From Nitrospirota bacterium (GTDB taxonomy: Bacteria > Nitrospirota > Leptospirillia > Leptospirillales > Leptospirillaceae): 64,000 nucleotides of DNA. The stretch's first letter is position 1. Each line of letters begins with the position of its first letter. Below, in pieces: positions 17,447-25,466 of the stretch. Position numbers and translations under genes: made by a program. The stretch covers positions 1-64,000 of the forward strand of contig DAHVAL010000002.1 in NCBI GenBank assembly GCA_027314645.1, read 5' to 3'. The notes under the pieces are model-generated. The model saw only the letters and a program-made list of their open reading frames with translations, was not told the origin of the DNA and did not search any database.

Positions 17447-18604
17447 TCAGGCCAGTCTTTCCGCTTCACGTCGGAGACTTTCGGCCATGTCAAGCTTTTC
17501 CCAGGTAAAGTCCTCTTCGTTCCGCCCAAAGTGCCCGTATGAGGCCGTCTTTCGGTAAATCGGCCGTCGGAGCTTCAAATGCTCGATGATCCCCTTGGGA
17601 GTCAAGGGGAACAGTTCGCGGACAACCCCCTCGATCAGTCGGTCGGAGACGGGTGAGGTCTGGAAGGTATTGACGTGAACGGAGACAGGGTCTGCAACAC
17701 CAATGGCATAGGCGATCTGAACCTCGCATCGCTTGGCGAGCCCAGCGCCAACGATGTTTTTTGCAACATACCGTGCCATGTAGCAGGCGGACCGGTCGAC
17801 CTTGGTGGGATCCTTCCCGGAAAAGGCCCCTCCCCCATGACGTCCAGCGCCGCCATAGGTATCGACGATGATTTTCCTCCCTGTCAGGCCGGCGTCCCCA
17901 TGCGGCCCGCCCGTCACGAACCGGCCGGTGGGATTGATATGGAACGTCACCGGCCTTTGTCCCAGAAGATGCTCGGGAAGGACCGGCCGGATGATCTTCT
18001 CGATCACATCGCTGTAAATTTCTTCCTGCGTCACTTCAGGAGCATGCTGCGTGGAAACGACGACGGTGTCGACCGCAACCGGAGTGGCGCCATCGTATTC
18101 AAGGGTCACCTGGGCCTTTCCGTCCGGGCGGAGATAGGGAATGACCCCCGATTTTCTGAGATTTGAAAGCTGGCGTGTCAGGCGATGCGCCAGAAGAATC
18201 GGCATCGGCATCAACTCCTCGGTCTCGTCGGTGGCCATCCCAAACATGAGTCCCTGGTCGCCCGCTCCCCCGGTATCCACCCCCATCGATATATCGGGAG
18301 ATTGCGAGTGGATCGTGGTCACAACGGCACAGGTCTTGTAGTCAAACCCAGAGGATGAATCCGTATATCCGATATCCTTAACGACTTCGCGGGCCACTTC
18401 GTCAAAGAGAACATTGTGTCGGGCGGTGATCTCACCCGCCAAAACGATGAGACCGGTGGTCGTCAGAGTCTCGCACGCCACACGCGCCATCGGATCGTGG
18501 GAAAGGATCGCATCAAGAACGCCGTCTGAAATTTGGTCGCACATCTTGTCCGGATGCCCTTCAGTCACGGACTCCGATGTAAACAGATAGTGGCTCTTGG
18601 CCAT
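17447..18604 (-). CDS. metK: S-adenosylmethionine synthetase
   Basis: The enzyme makes SAM from methionine and ATP. About 385 aa are read from [20 protein letters not shown] at 18604. That ATG has GGAGG seven bases upstream, whereas the track ATG at 18616 lies inside the ribosome-binding region and is rejected. The signature [10 protein letters not shown] and the glycine-rich loop [15 protein letters not shown] are intact. It is the first gene after a promoter, a SAM-II type aptamer and a terminator, so its own product would shut it off. The nine genes downstream to 11073 have gaps of at most 45 bases and are probably co-transcribed. Confidence 0.96.
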   Translation of the reverse strand: MAKSHYLFTSESVTEGHPDKMCDQISDGVLDAILSHDPMARVACETLTTTGLIVLAGEITARHNVLFDEVAREVVKDIGYTDSSSGFDYKTCAVVTTIHSQSPDISMGVDTGGAGDQGLMFGMATDETEELMPMPILLAHRLTRQLSNLRKSGVIPYLRPDGKAQVTLEYDGATPVAVDTVVVSTQHAPEVTQEEIYSDVIEKIIRPVLPEHLLGQRPVTFHINPTGRFVTGGPHGDAGLTGRKIIVDTYGGAGRHGGGAFSGKDPTKVDRSACYMARYVAKNIVGAGLAKRCEVQIAYAIGVADPVSVHVNTFQTSPVSDRLIEGVVRELFPLTPKGIIEHLKLRRPIYRKTASYGHFGRNEEDFTWEKLDMAESLRREAERLA

Positions 18605-18627
18605 CAAATCCTCCATGGATTGAAGAC

Positions 18628-18660
18628 AAAAAAAAACCCAGTGCTAATCAGCACAGGGTT
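18628..18660 (-). terminator. Intrinsic terminator in the metK leader
   Basis: On the minus strand ACCCTGTGCT-GATT-AGCACTGGGT forms a hairpin with one T-T mismatch and is followed by nine T residues. It lies between the SAM aptamer and the metK ribosome-binding site, the right place for a riboswitch expression platform. The 3' arm TTAGCACT is also the exact complement of AGTGCTAA in the aptamer core, so aptamer and terminator can exclude each other. Confidence 0.85.
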
Positions 18661-18682
18661 TACCGAGATCATCGAGTATCCT

Positions 18683-18738
18683 GGACTTTTAGCACTTTTT
18701 TTTAAGGTGGTTGCAATAGTCTCAAATCACTCCACCAA
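18683..18738 (-). promoter_or_regulatory. SAM-II type riboswitch aptamer upstream of metK
   Basis: The RNA contains stem GGUGG/CCACC, conserved strands GAUUUGA and AUUGCAA, an A-rich linker, and UGCUAAAA. Loop GACU and the 3' strand AGUC pair perfectly as a pseudoknot. This order and the conserved bases fit the SAM-II aptamer (GAUUUAA...UUGCAA...AGCUAAA...). I first considered SAM-I because of GCAACC and GUGCUAA, but there is no P1/P4 and the leader is too short. The aptamer begins about 10 bases after the predicted transcription start. It probably causes premature termination of the ten-gene operon when SAM is high. Confidence 0.75.
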
Positions 18739-18753
18739 GTTGTATTGAATCAA

Positions 18754-18782
18754 ATACTAACGCGTGTTCCGGGTGGTGTCAA
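18754..18782 (-). promoter_or_regulatory. Sigma-70 type promoter of the metK operon
   Basis: On the minus strand TTGACA and TAGTAT are separated by exactly 17 bases. The expected start is near 18747, only about 10 bases before the SAM aptamer. A TTTTTT-containing inverted repeat (AATGTTT/AAACATT) sits just upstream. Confidence 0.8.
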
Positions 18783-18816
18783 TGTTTTTTTTCAAACATT
18801 CCTTCTCCCGACTCCC

Positions 18817-18845
18817 TTGAATCGATCCACCGGTTTTGATAGGAT
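18817..18845 (+). promoter_or_regulatory. Candidate promoter of tRNA-Ala
   Basis: TTGAAT and TAGGAT are separated by 17 bases, about 32 bases before the tRNA 5' end. It diverges from the metK promoter. Confidence 0.55.
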
Positions 18846-18877
18846 GGCTCAGTCGATGTTCATCGATGTCCAAGAGA

Positions 18878-18953
18878 GGGGCTGTGGCGCAGTTGGGAGC
18901 GCGCAAGACTGGCAGTCTTGAGGTCACGGGTTCGACCCCCGTCAGCTCCACCA
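18878..18953 (+). tRNA. tRNA-Ala (anticodon GGC)
   Basis: A complete cloverleaf is visible: acceptor GGGGCTG/CAGCTCC, D arm TGGCGCAGTTGGGAGCGC, anticodon stem CAAGA/TCTTG with loop CTGGCAG (anticodon GGC), T arm ACGGG-TTCGACC-CCCGT, and an encoded CCA. It reads GCC and GCU codons. No attachment-site duplication was seen nearby. Confidence 0.95.
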
Positions 18954-18986
18954 TATCTTTCCATCACGTCCTCAAATCGTTCCCTT

Positions 18987-19232
18987 TTATAGATGACGCC
19001 CAAACCAGCGCTTCGCTTGTTGGATCCTCTTGAGAACCCTGAAGGTTTTCGGATCGGCAAAGAGCGTCTTCTCCTCTATCGTCCGCTCAATGGTGGAATC
19101 AATCTTTATCAGATACCCTCGTAACACTTTCTTTGCTTCTCTCGTTTCTTTCAGGGCGAAATTGAACCCCTTTTGGAGGAGGGCTCGCTCCTTGTTTCCT
19201 CCGTCCACTTCCTGGAATTTTTTGGTTTTCAT
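18987..19232 (-). CDS. Small hypothetical protein, helical and basic
   Basis: I do not recognise this 81-aa protein. It is rich in Lys, Arg and Glu and looks wholly helical (RALLQKGFNFALKETREAKK). No signal peptide or membrane segment is seen. The ATG at 19232 has AAGGAGGGAG just upstream, a strong ribosome-binding site that supports it as a real gene; a GTG three bases earlier is the alternative start. It follows another small ORF by 21 bases and converges on tRNA-Ala. Lower GC than its neighbours could point to acquired DNA next to a tRNA, but no integrase is present. Confidence 0.55.
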   Translation of the reverse strand: MKTKKFQEVDGGNKERALLQKGFNFALKETREAKKVLRGYLIKIDSTIERTIEEKTLFADPKTFRVLKRIQQAKRWFGRHL

Positions 19233-19253
19233 CACTCCCTCCTTTTCTCCTCC

Positions 19254-19388
19254 TCATTTTGGATCTCTCACTTTGAACATCGTATCAGGTTTTAAGGTGG
19301 CAACCTTCGAGACGGCTTCCAATCGCATCCGGAGATCCGGAGATGACATATCTTCTGGGACCAGGGGGCCTGGTATAACCTCATCCAT
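19254..19388 (-). CDS. Possible small ORF upstream of the 81-aa gene
   Basis: This 44-aa ORF starts MDEVIPGPLVPEDM. GGGGAGG stands almost directly against the ATG, closer than normal. Its stop is 21 bases before the next start, which suggests a two-gene unit. There are no recognisable domains, and the track's longer version from 19496 has no better start. It may be a leader peptide or antitoxin-like partner, or not a gene at all. Confidence 0.3.
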   Translation of the reverse strand: MDEVIPGPLVPEDMSSPDLRMRLEAVSKVATLKPDTMFKVRDPK

Positions 19389-19507
19389 TCCTCCCCGTAC
19401 AGCCAGGGATGAGAGGATGCCGGGTACGGTCAGGACCGATCGGGGCCCCACACGGGACTCCTCCCTCTCTCTTTGCACATCCTCCCTACACCACAAGGAT
19501 ATGGATC

Positions 19508-19615
19508 ATGAGATCGATTTCTCGCCCCACGTGGATCCTCGGAAGCCTCCTTCTCGCGTTTCTGAGTCTGTCCGCCTGCCATGGGATGAATAACGGGGGC
19601 GGTTCCGGTTATTAG
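19508..19615 (+). CDS. Very small lipoprotein (entericidin-like size)
   Basis: A 35-aa ORF reads MRSISRPTWILGSLLLAF and then LSLSAC, a clear lipobox, followed by a Gly/Asn-rich tail ending GGGSGY. It therefore looks like a lipid-anchored peptide of only about a dozen mature residues. AAGGAT lies nine bases before the ATG. The ORF track shows it only as the end of a longer ORF from 19409, whose upstream part does not look coding. Entericidin-like antitoxin/toxin lipoproteins have this size and design, but no sequence identity is claimed. Confidence 0.6.
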   Translation: MRSISRPTWILGSLLLAFLSLSACHGMNNGGGSGY

Positions 19616-19662
19616 GAATCGGGAAGGGGTGAGCGGGATCGACCCCGGATGCCCCCATGCGG

Positions 19663-19683
19663 CGGGGGACCACACCCCCGTTT
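19663..19683 (+). terminator. Candidate terminator after the small lipoprotein
   Basis: CGGGGG-ACCACA-CCCCCG forms a 6-bp GC stem followed by TTT only. It lies between the lipoprotein and the convergent chemoreceptor gene, so it may serve both, but the T tract is weak. Confidence 0.35.
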
Positions 19684-19688
19684 GCGGC

Positions 19689-21344
19689 TCATTTGGCCCC
19701 GGCTCGTGCCTTTTCTTCGGATTCCTCCGGCATCGTGAAGGTCTTCAGGACCCCGTTCAAATTGTTCACCGCGGTTTCAAGCGAGACGATGCTCTTTTGC
19801 CCTGTGGCCACCATGTCAAAGGTCCGGGCCACGGAAACATCCACATTTTCAACCAGACCCGACATGTGTTTCTCCGATTGAAGGAGGGCGGTCAGGGTGC
19901 GTTCGGCGTTGGAGACGCTCTCTTCGACGGTGTTCATTCCGTTCATGATCGACATGAAGGCCTTCTTCGTCTCTTTCCCTTTGGCCACCACCTGTCCCAT
20001 CGACCCCTGGACCCGCTCCATGGAGGACACCGCCTGCCCTGTGAATTCATTCACCAGCCGAATCGTCTCTTCGATCTCCTTCGTCTGTTGCTGGGTTCGA
20101 AGGGAGAGTTTCCGGACCTCGTCGGCGACGACGGCAAACCCTTTCCCGTGCATGCCGGCCCGGGAGGCTTCGATGGCCGCATTCAGGGAGAGCATGTTCG
20201 TCTGGTCCGTGATTTCCTGAATCGCTTGGGTCACGTGGGCGATCCGGCTCGTGGCTTCCTGAAGGTTCTGGAGATTCTTGCAGGCCTCCGAGACTTCCTG
20301 TCCGGTCGTGTCCGTGAGCGTGGTGGTTTCTTCCCCCGTCCGTGTTCCATTCAACACCTCTTTCGCCGTGACCTTCACCATGTCGGAAATTCTTCCGAGG
20401 TTCCGGGCGACTTCCGAGACATTTTCCCGAAAATTCATGAGCCCTTCCCGGGAGGCCTGGGACTCCTCCTGGTTCTTCCGGGAGGTTTGGACGAGTTCCG
20501 AGAAAATCCCGGTCACACTCTGTCCCGTTTCATCGACATTCCTGGCCTCCGCCCTCACATTCCGAAGCGTCAGAATCAGCGTGTTCAGCATCCGCTTCAT
20601 GGCCTCCCCGAGACGACCCGTTTCATCGTTGCCAAAGGACCCGAGGGTTCCCGTCAAATTTCTCTGCGCCATCCTCTGTGCCGCCAGGAGCAATGGATCA
20701 AAGGCTTTGGTAACCCGCGTCAGAACTCTCGACTGGTAGAAAAATCCGATCACGAGACCCGCAAAAATAAATAGGAGACTCGATCGCATTGTGGAGACGT
20801 AAAGGGACTGCATCGCTTCCCTCTCTGAACGGACGGACTCAGCAGCCCTCCCGATCAGCTGGAGAATGATCTTTCTGATCGGCCTCCATTGATCCGTGAC
20901 CTTGAGCGCCTTCTTTACGGCCTCCGCTTCGGAAACGCCCGTCCCGTTCCATTCGATGAGCGGCCGTTTCAAGGCCGTCAACAGGTTCCAGCGGGAAAGA
21001 ATATCGGAAAGCTTCGCCTTTTCCTCGGGGGAGATCCCCGGAGATCTCCTCAGACCGGTGACAGTATTGATGAACTGGGCGTCCGTTTTCCTGAAGACGC
21101 TTGGAGGTATGGGATCATTCGGATCGAAAATGTGATTGCGGATCGAAAGTTCGTTCTGGAGCCCGATACGAAGAAGATCAACCTCTGCAACATAGGAAGG
21201 CTCCTGAGAATTGATAAAGAACAGGATTCTCCCGGTCATGCGATAAAACCCGAAAAGCGCGGTCCCGACCGCAAAGGAAATGATCAAGGCCGACAAGCTG
21301 GAGGCGAGAAGAATCTTCCCGCGTATGGACGATATTGCGAACAT
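19689..21344 (-). CDS. Methyl-accepting chemotaxis protein
   Basis: This chemoreceptor has 551 aa. TM1 is at about residues 10-33, a periplasmic four-helix-type sensor region spans roughly 35-180, and TM2 lies near 185-205 ([13 protein letters not shown]). A HAMP region follows ([20 protein letters not shown]), then a long signalling coiled coil whose hairpin tip reads [20 protein letters not shown], then [16 protein letters not shown]. It controls CheA activity and so flagellar rotation. No C-terminal CheR pentapeptide is seen. The ATG has AAGGA upstream, and a sigma-28-like promoter lies about 65 bases before it. The ligand is unknown. Confidence 0.92.
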   Translation of the reverse strand: MFAISSIRGKILLASSLSALIISFAVGTALFGFYRMTGRILFFINSQEPSYVAEVDLLRIGLQNELSIRNHIFDPNDPIPPSVFRKTDAQFINTVTGLRRSPGISPEEKAKLSDILSRWNLLTALKRPLIEWNGTGVSEAEAVKKALKVTDQWRPIRKIILQLIGRAAESVRSEREAMQSLYVSTMRSSLLFIFAGLVIGFFYQSRVLTRVTKAFDPLLLAAQRMAQRNLTGTLGSFGNDETGRLGEAMKRMLNTLILTLRNVRAEARNVDETGQSVTGIFSELVQTSRKNQEESQASREGLMNFRENVSEVARNLGRISDMVKVTAKEVLNGTRTGEETTTLTDTTGQEVSEACKNLQNLQEATSRIAHVTQAIQEITDQTNMLSLNAAIEASRAGMHGKGFAVVADEVRKLSLRTQQQTKEIEETIRLVNEFTGQAVSSMERVQGSMGQVVAKGKETKKAFMSIMNGMNTVEESVSNAERTLTALLQSEKHMSGLVENVDVSVARTFDMVATGQKSIVSLETAVNNLNGVLKTFTMPEESEEKARAGAK

Positions 21345-21741
21345 AGACAGTCCTTAAATTTGAAGGTGGACCACGATCTCCTTGGATTCCTGGGACTCCA
21401 AAGAACCCTATCGGAATCATCAAAAGCTCTCTAAAGGTGACACCTTCTTCCTGAATAGGCTAATTAATATTTTTTATTTTTTTTATTAATGTAATGGGAG
21501 GGTCCATGTTTAGAGGCTATGATAGGGATTCTCCGCACCCTTTATGGGGAAGCAATCCTAGAAAGCGCGGGAAGGGAAGATCTGGAAGAACTGGGAGGCG
21601 CCAAAGGATTAAGCGGAAGCCGGGGGCCGACGCTCGATGCCTCACGCGGAAAAGATGCCCAATAGATGGATCAGACTCCGAATGCGGCCATTTTCTGGCG
21701 GGACCGGGAGGAAGATTCCTCCGACGAACGGGGTCTCCGTC
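21345..21741. other. Non-coding stretch with AT-rich tract upstream of the chemoreceptor
   Basis: These 397 bases hold the chemoreceptor promoter region and an unusually AT-rich stretch (about 21458-21495, runs of T and ATTAAT on both sides). The tract could be an UP-element-like sequence for the minus-strand promoter. The plus-strand ORF at 21494 overlaps the TMEM175 gene antisense and has no family match I know. Confidence 0.4.
21408..21435 (-). promoter_or_regulatory. Candidate sigma-28 (FliA-type) promoter of the chemoreceptor
   Basis: On the minus strand TTTA, 16 bases, then TCCGATAG resembles the flagellar consensus TAAA-N15-GCCGATAA at six of eight -10 positions. It is 64 bases before the ATG. 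Chemoreceptor genes are common FliA targets. Confidence 0.4.
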
Positions 21742-22332
21742 CTACTCCGTGAATCGCCGACCCCCAAGGACCCGCTCGATCCGCCGGTCGGGAATCAGCC
21801 AGATCAGGGCCACCAAGGTATACAGGAAATACCCCGCCCACTGGGAAATCAAAGACATCCCGATGGCGATCATATAAAGGACCGGAGAAAGCTTTCCCTT
21901 CCAGTCCGATCCGATCGCCTGCCTCAAGAGAGAGTTCGGACCTTGGGATTTGATGATCCTCCATTGAAGGATCCAATACCCGATGGCCGCCATCAGGAGA
22001 ACGATTCCGTAAAAGGCGGTCGGAACCGGATCGAACGGGTTCAGGTTCACCCAGTGCGTCACGAAGGGAATCAGGGAGAGCCAGAACAGTAGATGCAGAT
22101 TGGCCCACAGCATCCCTCCCGTCACCTTCTCGACGGTATGCAGCATGTGGTGGTGGTTGTTCCAGTAAATGCCGAGGTAAAGGAAGCTCAGCACATAGCT
22201 CAGGAAGTCCGGAAGGACCGGGATAAGGGCCTTGAGCGACCCGCCTGCGGGCACTTTCATCTCAAGAACCATGATCGTGATGATGATGGCAATGACTCCA
22301 TCGCTGAATGCCTCGATCCGTCCTTTTCCCAT
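21742..22332 (-). CDS. TMEM175-family potassium channel-like membrane protein (DUF1211)
   Basis: The 196-aa protein begins with RIEAFSDGVIAI, the TM1 signature (RxxxFSD) of the prokaryotic TMEM175 family, whose members form leak-type K+ channels. About six helices follow, including LPDFLSYVLSFLYLGIYWNNHHHML, which also fits the family. The family usually has about 200 aa. A GGGAGG tract lies very close to the ATG. It stands alone between the chemoreceptor and the diguanylate cyclase. Ion selectivity is not visible from sequence. Confidence 0.85.
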   Translation of the reverse strand: MGKGRIEAFSDGVIAIIITIMVLEMKVPAGGSLKALIPVLPDFLSYVLSFLYLGIYWNNHHHMLHTVEKVTGGMLWANLHLLFWLSLIPFVTHWVNLNPFDPVPTAFYGIVLLMAAIGYWILQWRIIKSQGPNSLLRQAIGSDWKGKLSPVLYMIAIGMSLISQWAGYFLYTLVALIWLIPDRRIERVLGGRRFTE

Positions 22333-22572
22333 GCCTCCCCCCTCTCTCCGGCCTCTTTAAAGACCCGAGAACACGCCATTGATCCATCTCCCACGTGCGT
22401 AAAACTCCGAGCGCGGAAAGAAACCTCTCCAACGTACCATCCCTTTTTTTCCGTCCCCGCCATCCCCCAGAATCTTTCGTTCATTTTGGGGATCATGGTA
22501 GAATACTTGTATTTCTTGAACCATTCCGTTCCCGGCTCCGGTCGTCATGGCTACCGGAAAGGAGTTTCAGGA

Positions 22573-24738
22573 TTGGATAAGGAGAGTTTTCGGGAAATAT
22601 CCGGGCCGATGATCAGCATCAATCGTCTGATCGCCTCTCTCCCCGACGAGGACACCCTCTTCGACGGAATCTGCAGGATTCTGGTCGAGGAATGCGGCCT
22701 CACCCATGCCCTGATCGGCCTGCCCGATGAGGAGGGGTGGGTGGATGTCCGGGCCTCCCATGGAAAGATGCGGAACCGGCTCAGGAAGGTCCGGATTTCA
22801 GTCGACCAGGGACGCCCCGAAGGGCTCGGATTGTTCGGAAGAGCCTACAGAACCGCCACTCCCATCATTGAAAATCAGCTCCTCGACCTCCCGGAAATGC
22901 AGATATGGCGCCCTTTCCTAGCCGAGATGGCGACCGGCTCGGTCGCCGTTTTTCCCTTTTACCGGGCAGGAAATGTTTACGGGTGCCTGGCCGCCCATTC
23001 GAAGGACCAGGAATTCTTCGATGCCAACATCAAGGAAATTTTGAAGGGTGTCGCCCTCTCCCTCTCCTTCGGCATCGACAACGACGAGCGGCGCATACAA
23101 CAGACGCTCCAGGACCAAGCCTCGCTGACGCTCAAGAACTACTACCGGGCCCTCTCCGAAATCAACCGTTTTCTCGTTCACATTCCGACGCCTCAGGCCC
23201 TGCTCCAGAAGGTATGCGACATTCTCTACGCCCGCGGAGATCCCAAAGGGGCGGTGATCGGGATTGTCGACCCCCGGACCGATTCGCTGGTCTGGATCGC
23301 CTATGCCGGCCTGCCCATGGAATGGGTGTATTCCATCCGCTTGAAGGTCCCCGCCAATATGACGGAAGGGTCGTCAGTGATCGGTCAGGTCATCGGCTCC
23401 GGAGCACCGGTGGTCCTGAACGATTTTTACAACTCCTCGATCGGACAGGCCCTCCGCATGAAATTCGAAGAACAGGGGATCAGGTCCGCGGCCGTGTACC
23501 CGATCCGCCGCGGGGACTCCCCGATCGGCGTTCTCATCGCCTTTTCCCTTTTTACGGACTTTTTCGGAAGGGAAATGGATCAGCTCCTCACCGAAATGAC
23601 GCAGAGCCTCTCCTTTGCCCTGGACAACCTGGAGAGACTCCGCGATCAACAGCGGAATGAACGGAAGATCTTGACCCTCAAAAACTACTACCAGGCCCTT
23701 TCAGAGATCAACGAACTGGTCGCCCACATTCCGACCCCCGAAGGACTCCTCGAAAAGACCTGCCCCATCCTCCATCGGAGCGAGGAAACCAGCATCGTCG
23801 CCATCGGGATCATCGACACGGCCACAGGTCTTCTCACCTGGAGAAATCATCTCGGACCTGACTCCGACTGGCTCCCTGCACTCCGCATCCAGATCCGCGG
23901 GGACAGTCAGGATTCTGATGCTCCCCGGACCATCTCCCAGCGCGTCTTCAAGCACGGGAAGTCCCAGATCGTCAACGACTACATGCGGGATCTCCCCGAC
24001 AACGACCTCAAGCCGATTTTAAGAGAACACGGAATCCGATCCGCCGCCATGTTCCCCTTATTTCGGAATAAAAAGGTCTATGGGGTGCTCGCGGTCATCT
24101 CACGGGAAACGGGGTTCTTCAGTCTGGAGCTTTCAAGCCTTCTGGACGGCGTCTCACGGAGTCTCTCCTTCGCCCTCGCCAACAGAGACCGGGAAGACGC
24201 CAGAACCAAACAGGCCGAACAGTCCCACTTCCTCTCCCTCCATGATCCGCTGACGGGCCTTCCGAACCGGAGGCTGTTTTTCGACAGGCTTGAACACGCG
24301 CGCCGGATCGCGATTCGGCATAAATCAACCTTTGCCGTGGCCGTGCTGGACTTGGACGGGTTCAAGAATGTCAACGACACGATGGGACACCAGACGGGGG
24401 ACTGCCTCCTTGTCACCGTCGCCGGCACCCTCAAGTCCCTGCTCAGGGACTCGGACACCGTCGCCCGTCTGGGCGGGGATGAATTTGCCCTCATTCTTCC
24501 CGGCATGACCAGGTCCCTGGTCGACGGGACCTTCTCCCGGATCCTCAACATGATCCGGGGGATCCGGAATGTCGACGGCCACACGGTCGACATTTCCGGA
24601 TGCCTTGGAATCACCGTCTTTCCCGATGATTCGTCGGAGGCCGAGAGTCTGCTCTTTCACGCCGACCAGGCCATGTATGACGTAAAGCGCGGGGGAAAGA
24701 ACGGATGGAAAATCCATGAGACGCCCCCCCTCCCCTAG
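22573..24738 (+). CDS. Triple-GAF diguanylate cyclase (GGDEF)
   Basis: This predicted cytoplasmic c-di-GMP synthase has three GAF-like sensor domains (roughly residues 15-165, 190-340 and 370-530), then a GGDEF domain. The active-site motif is LGGDEFALIL and the inhibitory I-site RDSD lies five residues before it, so it should be active and feedback-inhibited. The linkers before GAF2 and GAF3 are nearly the same (LTLKNYYRALSEIN and LTLKNYYQALSEIN), a sign of internal duplication. The start is uncertain. I use TTG 22573 with AAAGGAG nine bases upstream, because coding-like third-base GC begins there. ATG 22495 and ATG 22609 are alternatives. A TAGAAT -10-like element at 22499 argues against the track start at 22093. 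Confidence 0.85.
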   Translation: MDKESFREISGPMISINRLIASLPDEDTLFDGICRILVEECGLTHALIGLPDEEGWVDVRASHGKMRNRLRKVRISVDQGRPEGLGLFGRAYRTATPIIENQLLDLPEMQIWRPFLAEMATGSVAVFPFYRAGNVYGCLAAHSKDQEFFDANIKEILKGVALSLSFGIDNDERRIQQTLQDQASLTLKNYYRALSEINRFLVHIPTPQALLQKVCDILYARGDPKGAVIGIVDPRTDSLVWIAYAGLPMEWVYSIRLKVPANMTEGSSVIGQVIGSGAPVVLNDFYNSSIGQALRMKFEEQGIRSAAVYPIRRGDSPIGVLIAFSLFTDFFGREMDQLLTEMTQSLSFALDNLERLRDQQRNERKILTLKNYYQALSEINELVAHIPTPEGLLEKTCPILHRSEETSIVAIGIIDTATGLLTWRNHLGPDSDWLPALRIQIRGDSQDSDAPRTISQRVFKHGKSQIVNDYMRDLPDNDLKPILREHGIRSAAMFPLFRNKKVYGVLAVISRETGFFSLELSSLLDGVSRSLSFALANRDREDARTKQAEQSHFLSLHDPLTGLPNRRLFFDRLEHARRIAIRHKSTFAVAVLDLDGFKNVNDTMGHQTGDCLLVTVAGTLKSLLRDSDTVARLGGDEFALILPGMTRSLVDGTFSRILNMIRGIRNVDGHTVDISGCLGITVFPDDSSEAESLLFHADQAMYDVKRGGKNGWKIHETPPLP

Positions 24739-24846
24739 CCCCTTCAAAGGGAAATCTTCCATTGATGTCAATCTCCAAAAATGTCTCGTTGTGTGCTAGG
24801 ATGGCCACGATCGCCTCACAATCCAACCTTTAAAGATGAGGGGCCT

Positions 24847-25389
24847 ATGACGACCAGATCCAGCCGTTTCCGCACACTTTATAAACCGATCCTTTTGACC
24901 CTGTTGGTTGGGGGAATCCTTGGGACATTCGATCTCTCGGCGACCCGTGCGGACGAAGTGACCGCGATATTCCGTGTCACCCGGGCAGTCGGCGACTTCG
25001 ACTCCCGCATTTCCCGTGCTTCGAGCCGATACCATTCGGCGCTAGGCGAGGCCCGGAAAAAATTCGACGCTGCAAAAAGAGGGGCCGACGCGGCCTACGA
25101 CAAAGCCACTGAGCACGCCAACCAGGAAGTGACGCTCAAGATCAATACCGTGAAGGAAGAAGTCGCCCAAAGCCCAAGATTCGATGCGCACGTGAAGGAC
25201 AAGATCAAGGGAGCCGCCCGGGACTTCGCCATCGCGATCGCCCGCGCCCGCGCCGTCCGTCAAGGCGCGATGGCGGACGCTCTTCGTAAATATACAGAAG
25301 CGCTCAAAAAGGTCACGGCCGAGTACGCAGAGGCGGTCCAAAAAGCCGAAGCCTCCTATCGCACCGCCGCGAAGGGCTGGATTCAATGA
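24847..25389 (+). CDS. Secreted helical protein of unknown function
   Basis: This 180-aa protein has a signal peptide (ILLTLLVGGILGTFDLSATRADE, cleavage probably near ATRA-DE). The mature part is almost all Ala/Lys/Glu/Arg helix with coiled-coil character (ALGEARKKFDAAKRGADAAY). There is no lipobox. The ATG has GAGGGG six bases upstream. An extended -10 TGCTAGGAT at 24794-24802 is a likely promoter, and a strong terminator ends the unit, so it is monocistronic. I do not recognise a family; a periplasmic structural or stress role is only a guess. Confidence 0.7.
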   Translation: MTTRSSRFRTLYKPILLTLLVGGILGTFDLSATRADEVTAIFRVTRAVGDFDSRISRASSRYHSALGEARKKFDAAKRGADAAYDKATEHANQEVTLKINTVKEEVAQSPRFDAHVKDKIKGAARDFAIAIARARAVRQGAMADALRKYTEALKKVTAEYAEAVQKAEASYRTAAKGWIQ

Positions 25390-25422
25390 TCGCAACACCC
25401 TGCGTTAGAGTCTAATCCATTC

Positions 25423-25454
25423 GGGCCCGGGCGATCTCCCGGGCCCATTTTTTT
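25423..25454 (+). terminator. Intrinsic terminator
   Basis: GGGCCCGGG-CGATCT-CCCGGGCCC is a perfect 9-bp GC stem followed by ATTTTTTT. It ends the helical-protein gene just before aroE. Confidence 0.9.
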
Positions 25455-25466
25455 CCGGAGACCGAC

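Noticed and set aside
18683-18738. SAM-I (S-box) assignment of the metK leader
   Set aside because: GCAACC and GUGCUAA look like SAM-I, but P1 and P4 are absent and the RNA starts only about 10 bases upstream. The pseudoknot and GAUUU/UUGCAA strands fit SAM-II.
18781-18800. AATGTTT/AAACATT hairpin as a terminator
   Set aside because: It lies upstream of the metK promoter and next to the divergent tRNA promoter, with no gene ending there. It is more likely part of the promoter region.
19629-20774. 381-aa plus-strand ORF
   Set aside because: It is antisense to the chemoreceptor signalling domain. The minus strand is highly conserved there.
21494-21877. 127-aa plus-strand ORF after the AT-rich tract
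   Set aside because: It overlaps the TMEM175 gene antisense, and its composition is that of a shadow.
22093-22572. N-terminal extension of the GGDEF protein
   Set aside because: The extension runs antisense over the TMEM175 gene and past a likely promoter. Third-base GC is not coding-like before about 22573.
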